Positions 50,988-58,873 of a DNA stretch of 64,000 nt are shown here, piece after piece. The notes under the pieces were generated by a model. It made no database searches. It had not been told where the DNA came from and saw only the letters and a program-made list of their open reading frames with translations. Position 1 is the stretch's first letter; every line of letters begins with the position of its first letter. Source of the DNA: Nonomuraea wenchangensis (lineage in GTDB: Bacteria; Actinomycetota; Actinomycetes; Streptosporangiales; Streptosporangiaceae); contig NZ_FOHX01000010.1 in the NCBI RefSeq assembly GCF_900111685.1, positions 124,001 to 188,000 on the forward strand, in the 5' to 3' direction. The translations under genes were made by a program, and so were the position numbers.

Positions 50988-51988
50988 GGGAGCCCGTCCG
51001 CGCGGAGCGGGTGTCGGAGCACCTGAACCGCGCGCTGCACGACGTCCTGGCCGCCGACCCCACGGTCCACGTGCTGGGCGAGGACATCGCCGACCCGTAC
51101 GGGGGCGCGTTCAAGATCACGAAAGGGCTGTCGTCGCGGTTCGGGGATCGGGTGCGCTCCACCCCGATCAGCGAGGCCGCCATCGTCGGCACGGGCGCCG
51201 GGCTGGCGCTGGGGGGCGACAAGGCCATCGTCGAGATCATGTTCGCCGACTTCGCGGCGCTCGCCTTCGACCAGCTCATGAACTTCGCCAGCAAGTCGAC
51301 CACCATGTACGGCCGCCCGGTCCCGATGCCGCTGGTCGTACGCTGCCCGTCGGGCGGCCGGCGCGGCTACGGCCCGACGCACAGCCAGAGCCCGCAGAAG
51401 CACTTCCTCGGCGTCCCCGGGCTGTCGGTGCTGGAGCTGACCCCGTTCCACGACGCCCGCGCCCTGCTGGAGGACGCCTTCGCCGCCGGACGGCCGGCCC
51501 TGCTGTTCGAGGACAAGGTGCTCTACACGCGGCGCATGTTCCGCGACGGCGTCGTGGACGAGCTGTTCCGGTACGAGCTCGTGAACGGCCTCGCCCGCGT
51601 GGCCGTCGAGGGCGTGGACGGCCACGACTGCACGATCATCGCCCCCGGCGGCATGGCACACCGCGCGCTGGAGGCGATGCGGGAGCTGCTGCTGGAGCAC
51701 GACGTGCTGTGCGAGCTGCTGGTGCCCGCCCGGCTCTACCCGTTCGATCTCGGGGGCGTGCTGCCGCGCGGCCGGCAGGTGTGCGTCGCCGAGGACGGCG
51801 CGGCCGGGGCCACGTGGGGCGCGGAGGTGGCGACCCGGTTGTATCCCGTGCTGTGGGGGCGGCTGGCGCGGCCGATCACGCTCGTCAGCGCGGCCGACAG
51901 CGTCATCCCCGCGGCGCCCCACCTGGAGCGCGAGGTGCTCGTGCACGCCGACACCATCCGCCTGGCCGTGCTGGAGGCGCTGGCATGA
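50984..51988 (+). CDS. 2-oxoacid dehydrogenase-like E1 beta subunit
   Basis: The 334-residue protein shows E1-beta hallmarks: VHVLGEDIADPYGGAF, TPISEAAIVGTGAGLALGG, FADFAALAFDQLMNFASK, and RGYGPTHSQSPQKHFLGVPGL, which places the active-site His. It forms a heterotetramer with the E1-alpha encoded just before it (ATGA overlap) and with E2 encoded just after. No E3 (dihydrolipoyl dehydrogenase) gene is in the window, so reoxidation of lipoate would rely on a housekeeping enzyme if it is needed. Confidence 0.9.
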   Translation: MREPVRAERVSEHLNRALHDVLAADPTVHVLGEDIADPYGGAFKITKGLSSRFGDRVRSTPISEAAIVGTGAGLALGGDKAIVEIMFADFAALAFDQLMNFASKSTTMYGRPVPMPLVVRCPSGGRRGYGPTHSQSPQKHFLGVPGLSVLELTPFHDARALLEDAFAAGRPALLFEDKVLYTRRMFRDGVVDELFRYELVNGLARVAVEGVDGHDCTIIAPGGMAHRALEAMRELLLEHDVLCELLVPARLYPFDLGGVLPRGRQVCVAEDGAAGATWGAEVATRLYPVLWGRLARPITLVSAADSVIPAAPHLEREVLVHADTIRLAVLEALA

Positions 51989-53163
51989 ACGCGGTCGTCG
52001 TCCCCAAGATCAACAGCAATGACGCCCGCTACCTGCTGGTGGAGTGGGTGGCCGCCGACGGGGCCACGGTGGAGCCCGGTGACGTCCTGGCCCTCATCGA
52101 GACCTCCAAGACCGTGGAGGAGCTGGCCGCCGAGTGCGGCGGCGTGCTGCGGCACCGGGTGGCGGCGGGCGCCGAGTGCCTGCCCGGCCAGACCATCGCC
52201 GACCTCGCCACCCCCGCCGACCTCGCCACCCCCGCCGACCCGGCCCCTCCTGCCGACCCGGTCGCGCCCGCCGCCGGGGGTGCGCCGGCGGGCGGCGCCG
52301 ATGGGCCGGGGGACGGTGTGGTGATCACCGCGCCGGCCCGCCGCCTCATGGACGAGCTCGGGATCGGTGAGGACGCCGTACGCGCCCTGGGCCGGAAGGT
52401 CATCCGCCGCGACGACGTGGCCGCCCTCGCTCAACCCGCCCCTGACCCCACTGCCCCCTCCGAACCCGATGCCGAGGAGATCGTCTTGCCCGTGTCACAG
52501 CGGCGGGTCGCCGACGTGGTGGCCCGCGCCCACCGGGAGGTCCCGGCCGCCTACACCGTCGTCAAGGTCGACGTGGAGGAGGCCCTGCGGCTCGGCCGCG
52601 AGCTCACCCCCGCCCTGCGCACCCTGATCGGCCTGCCGGAGCTGCTGGTCAAGGCCGTGGCGGGCCTGGCGGGCCGGTTCGAGCTGCTGTTCGCCAGGCC
52701 GGTCGGCCCCGGCCGGGTCCGCCGCGCCTCCACCGCGCACATCGGCGTGACCATGGACGTCGGCAAGGGCCTGTTCGTGCCCGTCGTCCACGACGCCACC
52801 GGCCGCACGCTGCGCGAGATCTCGCGGACGCTGATGGCGTACCGGGTGGCGGCGCTGCGCGGCGGCCTGCGCGAGGAGGACCTGTCCGGCGGCAACGTCA
52901 CGCTCACCCTGCACAACGAGAGCACGGTCACGCTGGCCGTCCCCATCGTCTTCCCCGGCCAGCTCTGCGCCCTGGCCCTGGCCGCCCCCCAGCAGGAGCT
53001 CGTCCCGGCGGAGGGGCCGGCCGGGTTCGCCGTCCGGCACACCGTGCACCTCGGTCTCGCCTACGACCACCGCTACGTCAACGGCCACGACGCGATCGTC
53101 TTCCTCGACGCGCTCCGCGCCGCGCTCGAAGCGCCCGCCGGCCTCGCCGCGGACCCCACGTGA
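51985..53163 (+). CDS. E2-like lipoyl acyltransferase
   Basis: The 392-residue protein has an N-terminal lipoyl domain with the modified Lys in IETSKTVEE. Next is an Ala/Pro linker made of imperfect repeats (near 52200-52262), then a peripheral-subunit-binding domain (APARRLMDELGIGEDAVRALGRKVIRRDDV). The catalytic acyltransferase domain ends in YDHRYVNGHDA. The usual DHRxxDG motif has Asn for Asp; the catalytic His remains. It would move the acyl unit from lipoate to a thiol, possibly the phosphopantetheine of the carrier encoded at the head of the operon instead of CoA. Confidence 0.88.
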   Translation: MNAVVVPKINSNDARYLLVEWVAADGATVEPGDVLALIETSKTVEELAAECGGVLRHRVAAGAECLPGQTIADLATPADLATPADPAPPADPVAPAAGGAPAGGADGPGDGVVITAPARRLMDELGIGEDAVRALGRKVIRRDDVAALAQPAPDPTAPSEPDAEEIVLPVSQRRVADVVARAHREVPAAYTVVKVDVEEALRLGRELTPALRTLIGLPELLVKAVAGLAGRFELLFARPVGPGRVRRASTAHIGVTMDVGKGLFVPVVHDATGRTLREISRTLMAYRVAALRGGLREEDLSGGNVTLTLHNESTVTLAVPIVFPGQLCALALAAPQQELVPAEGPAGFAVRHTVHLGLAYDHRYVNGHDAIVFLDALRAALEAPAGLAADPT

Positions 53164-54560
53164 CCCGTTCGGCCGAGGTGCCCGCCGACCGGCGGGAGCT
53201 GATGGCCCGGCTGCTCGCAAGCAAGGCCGCCGCCGCGGCCGTCCCCGTCCTGCCGCGCACCGGGGAGCCGATGGAGTGCTCGCACGAGCAGCGCCGCGGC
53301 TGGCTGGCCGCCCGCGCCGCCCCGGAGACCGCGCCGCCGAACGTCACCCTGGGCCTCGCCCTGACCGGCGAGCTGGACCTGCCGCGCCTCGCCGCCGCGC
53401 TCGCCGCGCTGGTGTCCCGGCACGAGGCGCTCCGCACCCGGTACGTCGCCGCCGACGGCCTCCCGCGCCAGGTGGTCCGCCGGGCCCAGCCGGTGCCGCT
53501 GGAGCTCGTGGACCTCACCTGCCTGCCGGAGCCCGAGCGCGAGCCCGAGGCGCTGGCCCTCGCCCTGGCGGCGGCGGGGGAGCGGTTCGACCTGGAGCGC
53601 GGGCCGCTGCTGCGGCTCACCGTGTACCGGGTCGGGCCGCTCGAACACCGCCTCTTCCTGGTCTGCCAGCACATCGCCTGCGACGGGACCGGCGTGGCGC
53701 TGGTCGCGGCCGACCTGGCCGCCGCGTACGCGGGCGAGGAGCTGCCGCCGCCGCCCGTCCCCCAGTACGCCGACTACGCCGCCTGGTCGGTGGGCCGGGC
53801 GGCCGAGCGGACGCCGCGGCGGCTGCCGTACTGGAGGGAACGCCTGGCCGGCCTGGAGCCCCTGTTCCCGCGCCTGCCCTTGCCCATGCCCCCGCTCCCG
53901 TCCGCGGACGCCGCAGCAGGACGGGCGTCGGCGACGGCGCGGGTGCGGGTCGGGCGGGCCCTCGTGGAGCGGCTGCGTGGCGGAGGGGGTGACGGCCCGG
54001 CGGGGGGCGGGCCCGTCACGCCCTTCGCCGCGCTGCTGGCCGCGTACCTGGTGCTGCTGCACGAGATCAGCGGGCGGCGCGACCTCGTGGTGGGCGCCGT
54101 CACCTCCGGCCGTGGCCGCCGCGAGCTGGAGCCGGTCGTCGGCTCGTTCGTGAACCTGGTGCCGCTGCGCGTCGGGCTGGACGGCCTGACCGGCTTCCCC
54201 GGCCTGCTCGCCCGGGTCCGGGAGAGCGTGGCGGGTGCGCTCGCCAACGAGATCCCGTTCGACGCGCTCGTCTCCGGCCTCGGGGCGCACCGGCTGCCCG
54301 GCGTGCACCCCTCCTTCCAGGCGGCCTTCGTGCACCGGGGCGATCCGGCGCCGCCGGCCGGCTGGGCCGGTCTCGACGTACGCGTGTGGGAGCACGAGGT
54401 GGACGACGGCGGCTTCGACCTCGGGCTGACGGCGACGCCGCGCGGCGGGGCGTACGAGCTGGCGTTGACCGGCCGCCTGGTCCGCTTCACCGCCGCTGAC
54501 CTGGCCGTTCTCGCCAAGCGCCTGGCCGCCGTGGTGGAGCGGCCGTCGCTGCCGTGCTGA
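53160..54560 (+). CDS. Stand-alone condensation-domain protein
   Basis: The 466-residue protein is a free NRPS condensation domain. Its active site is CQHIACDG (HHxxxDG with the catalytic His and Asp kept), and it has VVGAVTSGRGRRELEPVVGSFVNLVPLR downstream. The N-terminal stretch VPADRRELMARLLASKA resembles the docking helix at the start of the second NRPS. Since the first NRPS begins with an A domain, this protein could join the acyl group on the stand-alone carrier to the first aminoacyl unit, or could form an ester with a sugar. Its GTG overlaps the E2 stop. It is the last gene of the operon. Confidence 0.88.
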   Translation: MTRSAEVPADRRELMARLLASKAAAAAVPVLPRTGEPMECSHEQRRGWLAARAAPETAPPNVTLGLALTGELDLPRLAAALAALVSRHEALRTRYVAADGLPRQVVRRAQPVPLELVDLTCLPEPEREPEALALALAAAGERFDLERGPLLRLTVYRVGPLEHRLFLVCQHIACDGTGVALVAADLAAAYAGEELPPPPVPQYADYAAWSVGRAAERTPRRLPYWRERLAGLEPLFPRLPLPMPPLPSADAAAGRASATARVRVGRALVERLRGGGGDGPAGGGPVTPFAALLAAYLVLLHEISGRRDLVVGAVTSGRGRRELEPVVGSFVNLVPLRVGLDGLTGFPGLLARVRESVAGALANEIPFDALVSGLGAHRLPGVHPSFQAAFVHRGDPAPPAGWAGLDVRVWEHEVDDGGFDLGLTATPRGGAYELALTGRLVRFTAADLAVLAKRLAAVVERPSLPC

Positions 54561-54674
54561 CCGTGCGCTCCCGCGAGCGACTGCCGCAACGGCGAGGCTC
54601 GGTTAAAGTGGATGAGTTCGGTCAAAACGACTACGGCATAGGGAGGCAGAGCCCGTCACGGCGGGTTCGCTGTT

Positions 54675-56321
54675 GTGACAGGTCTCATGAGCGGCCTTGG
54701 GCAGGACGGAGCCGACGCCCTGTGGCGTGGCTCCCCGCACCCGGTTCTGGTGGTCGACGCCGCGGGCCTGATCACCCGGGTCAACCACGCCGCTCTGCGG
54801 CTGCTGCCCGCGGCGGTGCCCGGCGCGCCCCTGGCTGACGCCGCGCCCGCCTGGCTGTCCCACGCCCACATCCACGCCCACGCCCGGCTCGACCCTCGCC
54901 TGGACGACCTGCGGGAGCGCGGCCCCATCGGGCCGGCCACGTTCGAGGCGCAACCGGTGCGCGAGGGCGACGCCGTGGCCTGGTGGCTCGCCGACGTCAC
55001 CGACCTCGAACGCGCCACTCGGGCGCTGCGCCTCGAACGCGAGCGGACCGCGTTCCTGGACACCGCCTCCGGCGAGCTGCTGTCCTCGCTCAACCTCGAA
55101 CGCTGCATGGAGGTGACCACCCGCCTGGCTGCCCGCCACCTGGCCGACGCCGCGATGGTCATCCTGCCTCCCCACCGCCGCCGGCACCCCGTCGCCTACT
55201 GCGGCCCGGACGGCACCGTCGTCCGCGAGGAGCTGGCCCTGGACCCCGAGGACGTGCCGGGCCTCGCCGAGGCGCTGCAGGGCTACCCGCCCCTGCCCTC
55301 CCGCTGGATCGATCCCGCCGCCGCGCCCGCCTGGCTGGCCCGCGACGGGATCGGCGAGGTCGGCTCGATGGTGGTGAGCGCGCTCCCCGGGCACGGCGTC
55401 CCCGCCGGCGCGCTCGTCCTGCTGCGCCGCGGCGGCCAAGCCTGCTTCTCCGAGGGCGAGGAGGTCATCGCCCGCCTGTTCGCGGCCCGCGCGGGGGCCG
55501 CCATGTCCGCCGCCCGGCTGTACGCCGAACAGGCCGCCATCACCGAGACCCTCATGCGCGAGCTGCTGCCGCCCCGCGTCCGCAGCCTGCACGGCGTCGA
55601 GGTGGCCGCCCGCTACCGCCCTTCCGAGCAGGCCGCCCGCGTCGGCGGCGACTTCTACGACCTGCACGCCGCCGCCGAGCCCGGCGGCGAGTCGCTGGTG
55701 GTGCTCGGCGACGTGGCCGGCAAGGGCCTGGAGGCCGCCGTGCTCACCGGCAAGATCCGGCACACGCTGCGCGCGCTGCTGCCGCAGGCCGAAGACCACC
55801 AGCGTGTGCTCGAACTGCTCAACGGCGTGCTGCTGACCGGCGGCGACCGCACCCGCTTCGTCACGCTCGTCCTGGCCTCGCTGCTGCGGGTCGGCAACCG
55901 CGTACGGCTGCGCCTCACCAGCGCCGGGCACGCGCCGCCGCTCATCGTGCGCGCCGACGGGCGCGTCGAGGAGGCCCGCACCAGAGGCACCCTCATCGGC
56001 ATGCTGGAGCGCGTCACCAGCGTCACCGACACCGTGCTGCTCGAACCCGGCGAGACGTGCCTGTTCTACACCGACGGCATCAGCGAGGCCAGGGGAGGCC
56101 CGCTGGGCGACGAGATGTACGGCGACGAGCGCCTGAAGGAGGAGTTGCGGCAGTGCGGCGGCATGCCGCCCGAGGCGATCGCCGAACGGGTGGAGATGCT
56201 GGCCTCCCAGTGGGTAAGAGGTGGCGATCACGACGACATGGCCGTCATCGCCATCACCGCGCCGCGCGGCGCGCATCTCAGCGCGGTGGGAGGCAACGGC
56301 CGGGGAAGGTTCACGGCATGA
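54675..56321 (+). CDS. PAS-GAF SpoIIE-type PP2C phosphatase
   Basis: The 548-residue protein starts with a PAS-like domain (HPVLVVDAAGLITRVNHAALRLLP), then a short helical linker and a GAF domain at about residues 120-275. A SpoIIE phosphatase follows, with landmarks GGDFYDLHA, LGDVAGKG, LFYTDGISEARGG and GGDHDDMAVI. It is the first gene of a three-gene operon with a B12 sensor and a STAS protein, all joined by ATGA overlaps. It should dephosphorylate the STAS partner. GTG 54675 or ATG 54687 may be the start; neither has a strong ribosome-binding site. Confidence 0.9.
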   Translation: MTGLMSGLGQDGADALWRGSPHPVLVVDAAGLITRVNHAALRLLPAAVPGAPLADAAPAWLSHAHIHAHARLDPRLDDLRERGPIGPATFEAQPVREGDAVAWWLADVTDLERATRALRLERERTAFLDTASGELLSSLNLERCMEVTTRLAARHLADAAMVILPPHRRRHPVAYCGPDGTVVREELALDPEDVPGLAEALQGYPPLPSRWIDPAAAPAWLARDGIGEVGSMVVSALPGHGVPAGALVLLRRGGQACFSEGEEVIARLFAARAGAAMSAARLYAEQAAITETLMRELLPPRVRSLHGVEVAARYRPSEQAARVGGDFYDLHAAAEPGGESLVVLGDVAGKGLEAAVLTGKIRHTLRALLPQAEDHQRVLELLNGVLLTGGDRTRFVTLVLASLLRVGNRVRLRLTSAGHAPPLIVRADGRVEEARTRGTLIGMLERVTSVTDTVLLEPGETCLFYTDGISEARGGPLGDEMYGDERLKEELRQCGGMPPEAIAERVEMLASQWVRGGDHDDMAVIAITAPRGAHLSAVGGNGRGRFTA

Positions 56322-57421
56322 CGCACACAGACGAGTCCCTTCCCGGGCTCTCCGCCTGGCAGGAGAAGCTCTGGAACGCCGCCGTCGCCGGCGACGAGTA
56401 CGCCGCCGCGGACGCCGCGCTCGCCGCGCTCGACTCCGGCATCCCGCTGGAGACCCTGCTGCTGGAGGTCGTCGCGCCCGTGCAGGGCCGGGTCGGCAGC
56501 GAGTGGGAGGCCAACCGGCTCACCGTCGCGCAGGAGCACGCCGCGACCGCCGTCAACGAGCGGGTGCTGGCCGCCGTCGCCCACCACCCCGTGGCCCGCG
56601 CCGCCGCCTCCGGGCCGCCCGCCGGGCGGGTCGCGGTCGCCTGCATCGACGGCGAGTGGCACGCCATGCCCGCCAGGATCCTGGCGGAGGTGCTGCGGCT
56701 GCGCGGCTGGCGGGTCGACTACCTCGGCGCCCAGGTGCCGACGCCGCACCTCATCGCCCACCTGCACCGTACGGCCTGCGACGTGGTGGCGCTGTCCAGC
56801 TCCATCCCCGTCCGGCTGCCCGCCGCGCACGCGGCCATCACCGCCTGCCAGGCGACCGGCACCCCCGTGATGGCCGGCGGCGCGGCCTTCGGGCCGGACG
56901 GCCGTTACGCCCGCCTGCTCGGCGCCGACGCCTGGGCCCCGGACGGGCGGGTCGCCGCCGACCGCCTGGCGGCCGGACCGCTGCCCCGCCCGCCCGCGCC
57001 CCGCCAGGCGGTCGAGGACCTGCCGCACCTGGACGACCAGGAGTACACCCTGGTCAGCCGGTCGGCCCGGCGGCTGGTCAGGGACGTCATGAGCGGTCTG
57101 GAGGAGCGGGTCCCCGCGATGGCGGCGTACACGCCGCAGCAGCGCCGGCACACCGCCGAGGACATCGCGCACATCGTGGACTTCCTGGCCGCCGCGCTCT
57201 ACGTGAACGACCCCGAGCTGTTCGGCCGCTTCCTCGGCTGGACGGCGGGCGTGCTGGTCGCCCGGGGTGTCCCCGCCGGTACGCTGCTACCCGCGCTCGA
57301 CCTGCTCGGCGGGCGGCTGGAGGACTTCCCCCGGGCCGCGGCCATGATCGCGTACGGGCGGGACGCCGTCCGCGCCGCGTCCCCCTCCCCGTCCCCCGAA
57401 CACCCCGGAAAGACCGCATGA
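56318..57421 (+). CDS. CarH-like cobalamin-binding sensor without DNA-binding domain
   Basis: The 367-residue protein lacks the MerR helix-turn-helix of CarH. It has the helical cap domain with the light-sensor signature W-x9-E-H (W63, E73, H74), then a Rossmann-like B12 domain. The lower ligand His is in DGEWHAMP (H115), followed by LRLRGWRVDYLGAQVP. The CarH His next to the cap Trp is replaced by Glu here. The C-terminal ~120 residues form a helical domain of unknown type. It is coupled to a SpoIIE phosphatase before it and a STAS protein after it, so it may feed a light or B12 signal into partner switching; this is an inference. Confidence 0.82.
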   Translation: MTHTDESLPGLSAWQEKLWNAAVAGDEYAAADAALAALDSGIPLETLLLEVVAPVQGRVGSEWEANRLTVAQEHAATAVNERVLAAVAHHPVARAAASGPPAGRVAVACIDGEWHAMPARILAEVLRLRGWRVDYLGAQVPTPHLIAHLHRTACDVVALSSSIPVRLPAAHAAITACQATGTPVMAGGAAFGPDGRYARLLGADAWAPDGRVAADRLAAGPLPRPPAPRQAVEDLPHLDDQEYTLVSRSARRLVRDVMSGLEERVPAMAAYTPQQRRHTAEDIAHIVDFLAAALYVNDPELFGRFLGWTAGVLVARGVPAGTLLPALDLLGGRLEDFPRAAAMIAYGRDAVRAASPSPSPEHPGKTA

Positions 57422-57789
57422 CCGCTTTCGTCCCCCTCCCGCTGACCCTCGTCCTGGACACGCCCCGCCCGGGGGCGCTGCGTGTCGCGGTAGGCGGCGA
57501 CCTCGACTTCACCACCGCCGGGGAGCTGCTGACCACCGTCGCCGCCGCGCTCGACGGCGGAAGCCTCACCGACGTGCACCTCGACTGCGGCGGGCTGCGC
57601 ATCTGCGACTCCAGCGGCCTGTCGGCCCTGCTGACCGTCCACCGGCACGCGGCGGCGGCCGGGGCGCGGCTGCACCTCGACGAGCGGCCGCCCACGCTGG
57701 ATCGGCTGCTGGACGTCAGCGGCACCTATGAGCACCTCACGGGCGAGCCCGCCATGTCGGACCGGTGGCACTCCACCACCTCCGACTGA
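57418..57789 (+). CDS. STAS-domain anti-sigma factor antagonist
   Basis: The 123-residue protein has the STAS pattern: LRVAVGGDLDFTTAGELL, VHLDCGGLRICDSSGLSALL with the phosphorylatable Ser in CDSSGL, and LHLDERPPTLDRLLDVSG. It would bind an anti-sigma kinase when dephosphorylated. Its ATG overlaps the B12-sensor stop (ATGA). The phosphatase at the head of the operon is its natural activator; the anti-sigma kinase and sigma factor are not in the window. Confidence 0.9.
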   Translation: MTAFVPLPLTLVLDTPRPGALRVAVGGDLDFTTAGELLTTVAAALDGGSLTDVHLDCGGLRICDSSGLSALLTVHRHAAAAGARLHLDERPPTLDRLLDVSGTYEHLTGEPAMSDRWHSTTSD

Positions 57790-57823
57790 AGCCTGGGGCA
57801 TGATCCGGGTAGGTTGGCCGACC

Positions 57824-58867
57824 ATGGAGGATCTCCGACCCCCGCACAACGACCGCGCACCGCACCCGTCGCCGGCCCGCCCGCCGGCGGCCCATCGGAC
57901 GAGGGGCGCCGGCCCGGCCCGCCTCGCGCTGGTGGCCGCGACCGCCGTCGTCACCGGGCTCAGCGGCTGCGGCGCGATCTCGTCGGCCGATCCGGCCGGC
58001 ACGTCCTCGCCCGCCGCCCGCCCGAGCGGCGCGACGCCGGCAACCCGGACCGGGGAGCCGTCGGACGGGCCGGCCGAGGCGCGGCCGACGGAAGGCGCCG
58101 GAGCCGCCCGCGCGCTCCCCGCCCCCGGCAAGCCGCTCCCCGCGACCCCCGCCGAGCTGGCCACCGCCCTGCGCGAGACGACGGCCGCGCTGAACGCCGC
58201 CGTCGACCGATGGAAGCCCGCCAAGGGCGCCCCGCCGCGTGACGTCGAGCTGCTGGCCCTCTACCAGCAGCGCCTCTACCGCCACGCCGCCCGCCACCGC
58301 ACCCTCGCCGACCGCGCCTTCGCCCGCCTCCCCGCCGCTTTGGCGGCCCAGGCCAGGGACAACGTCGGCGCCATCCGCGAGCTGCTCGCCCTGGCCCGCC
58401 CCATCAAGCCGTCGGCGGTGTTCAAGGTCCAGCCGGCCCGCCCGGCCGCCGAGCTGCTCGGCCACTTCAAGCGCGGCGAGCGCCGTTTCGGGGTGGAGTG
58501 GGAGGTGCTGGCGGCGGTGATGTTCGCCGAGACGAAGTTCGGCAGGGTGCGCTCCGACAGCCATGCGGGCGCCCAGGGCCCGATGCAGTTCATGCCGGCG
58601 ACCTGGCGGGCGTACGGGATGGGCGGCGACGTCCAGGACCCCCGGGACGCGATCATGGGCGCGGCCAACTACCTCCGCGCCACCGGCGCGCCCCGCGACT
58701 ACCGGCGGGCCCTGCACGCCTACAACCCGTCGCAGGCGTACGTGAACGCCATCCTCCTGCACGCCCGCCAGATGAAGCGCGACCCGCGCGCCTACTACGC
58801 CTACTACAACTGGCAGGTCTTCGTGCTCACGACGGCGGGCGAGCGCCGCCTGACCGGCCCGAAGTGA
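57824..58867 (+). CDS. Lytic transglycosylase-like lipoprotein (SLT/GH23 fold)
   Basis: The 347-residue product has an N-terminal hydrophobic stretch (ARLALVAATAVVTGLSGC) ending in a lipobox-like LSGC, a Pro/Ala/Ser spacer, and a C-terminal SLT domain. The catalytic Glu is in MFAETKFGRVRS, followed by AGAQGPMQFMPATW, DPRDAIMGAANYL and YNPSQAYVNAIL. It would cleave peptidoglycan at the cell surface. ATG 57824 is chosen; ATG 57800 is also in frame. It converges with the GH15 gene, with 6 bp between stops. Confidence 0.85.
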   Translation: MEDLRPPHNDRAPHPSPARPPAAHRTRGAGPARLALVAATAVVTGLSGCGAISSADPAGTSSPAARPSGATPATRTGEPSDGPAEARPTEGAGAARALPAPGKPLPATPAELATALRETTAALNAAVDRWKPAKGAPPRDVELLALYQQRLYRHAARHRTLADRAFARLPAALAAQARDNVGAIRELLALARPIKPSAVFKVQPARPAAELLGHFKRGERRFGVEWEVLAAVMFAETKFGRVRSDSHAGAQGPMQFMPATWRAYGMGGDVQDPRDAIMGAANYLRATGAPRDYRRALHAYNPSQAYVNAILLHARQMKRDPRAYYAYYNWQVFVLTTAGERRLTGPK

Positions 58868-58873
58868 TCGGGC

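Noticed and set aside
52200..52262. Tandem repeat in the E2 gene as a mobile or regulatory repeat
   Set aside because: It is in frame and encodes the Ala/Pro linker usual between lipoyl and binding domains of E2 proteins.
57728..57823. Upstream ATG extension of the lytic transglycosylase
   Set aside because: It overlaps the end of the STAS gene and would place 32 residues before a signal sequence that already has its own start.
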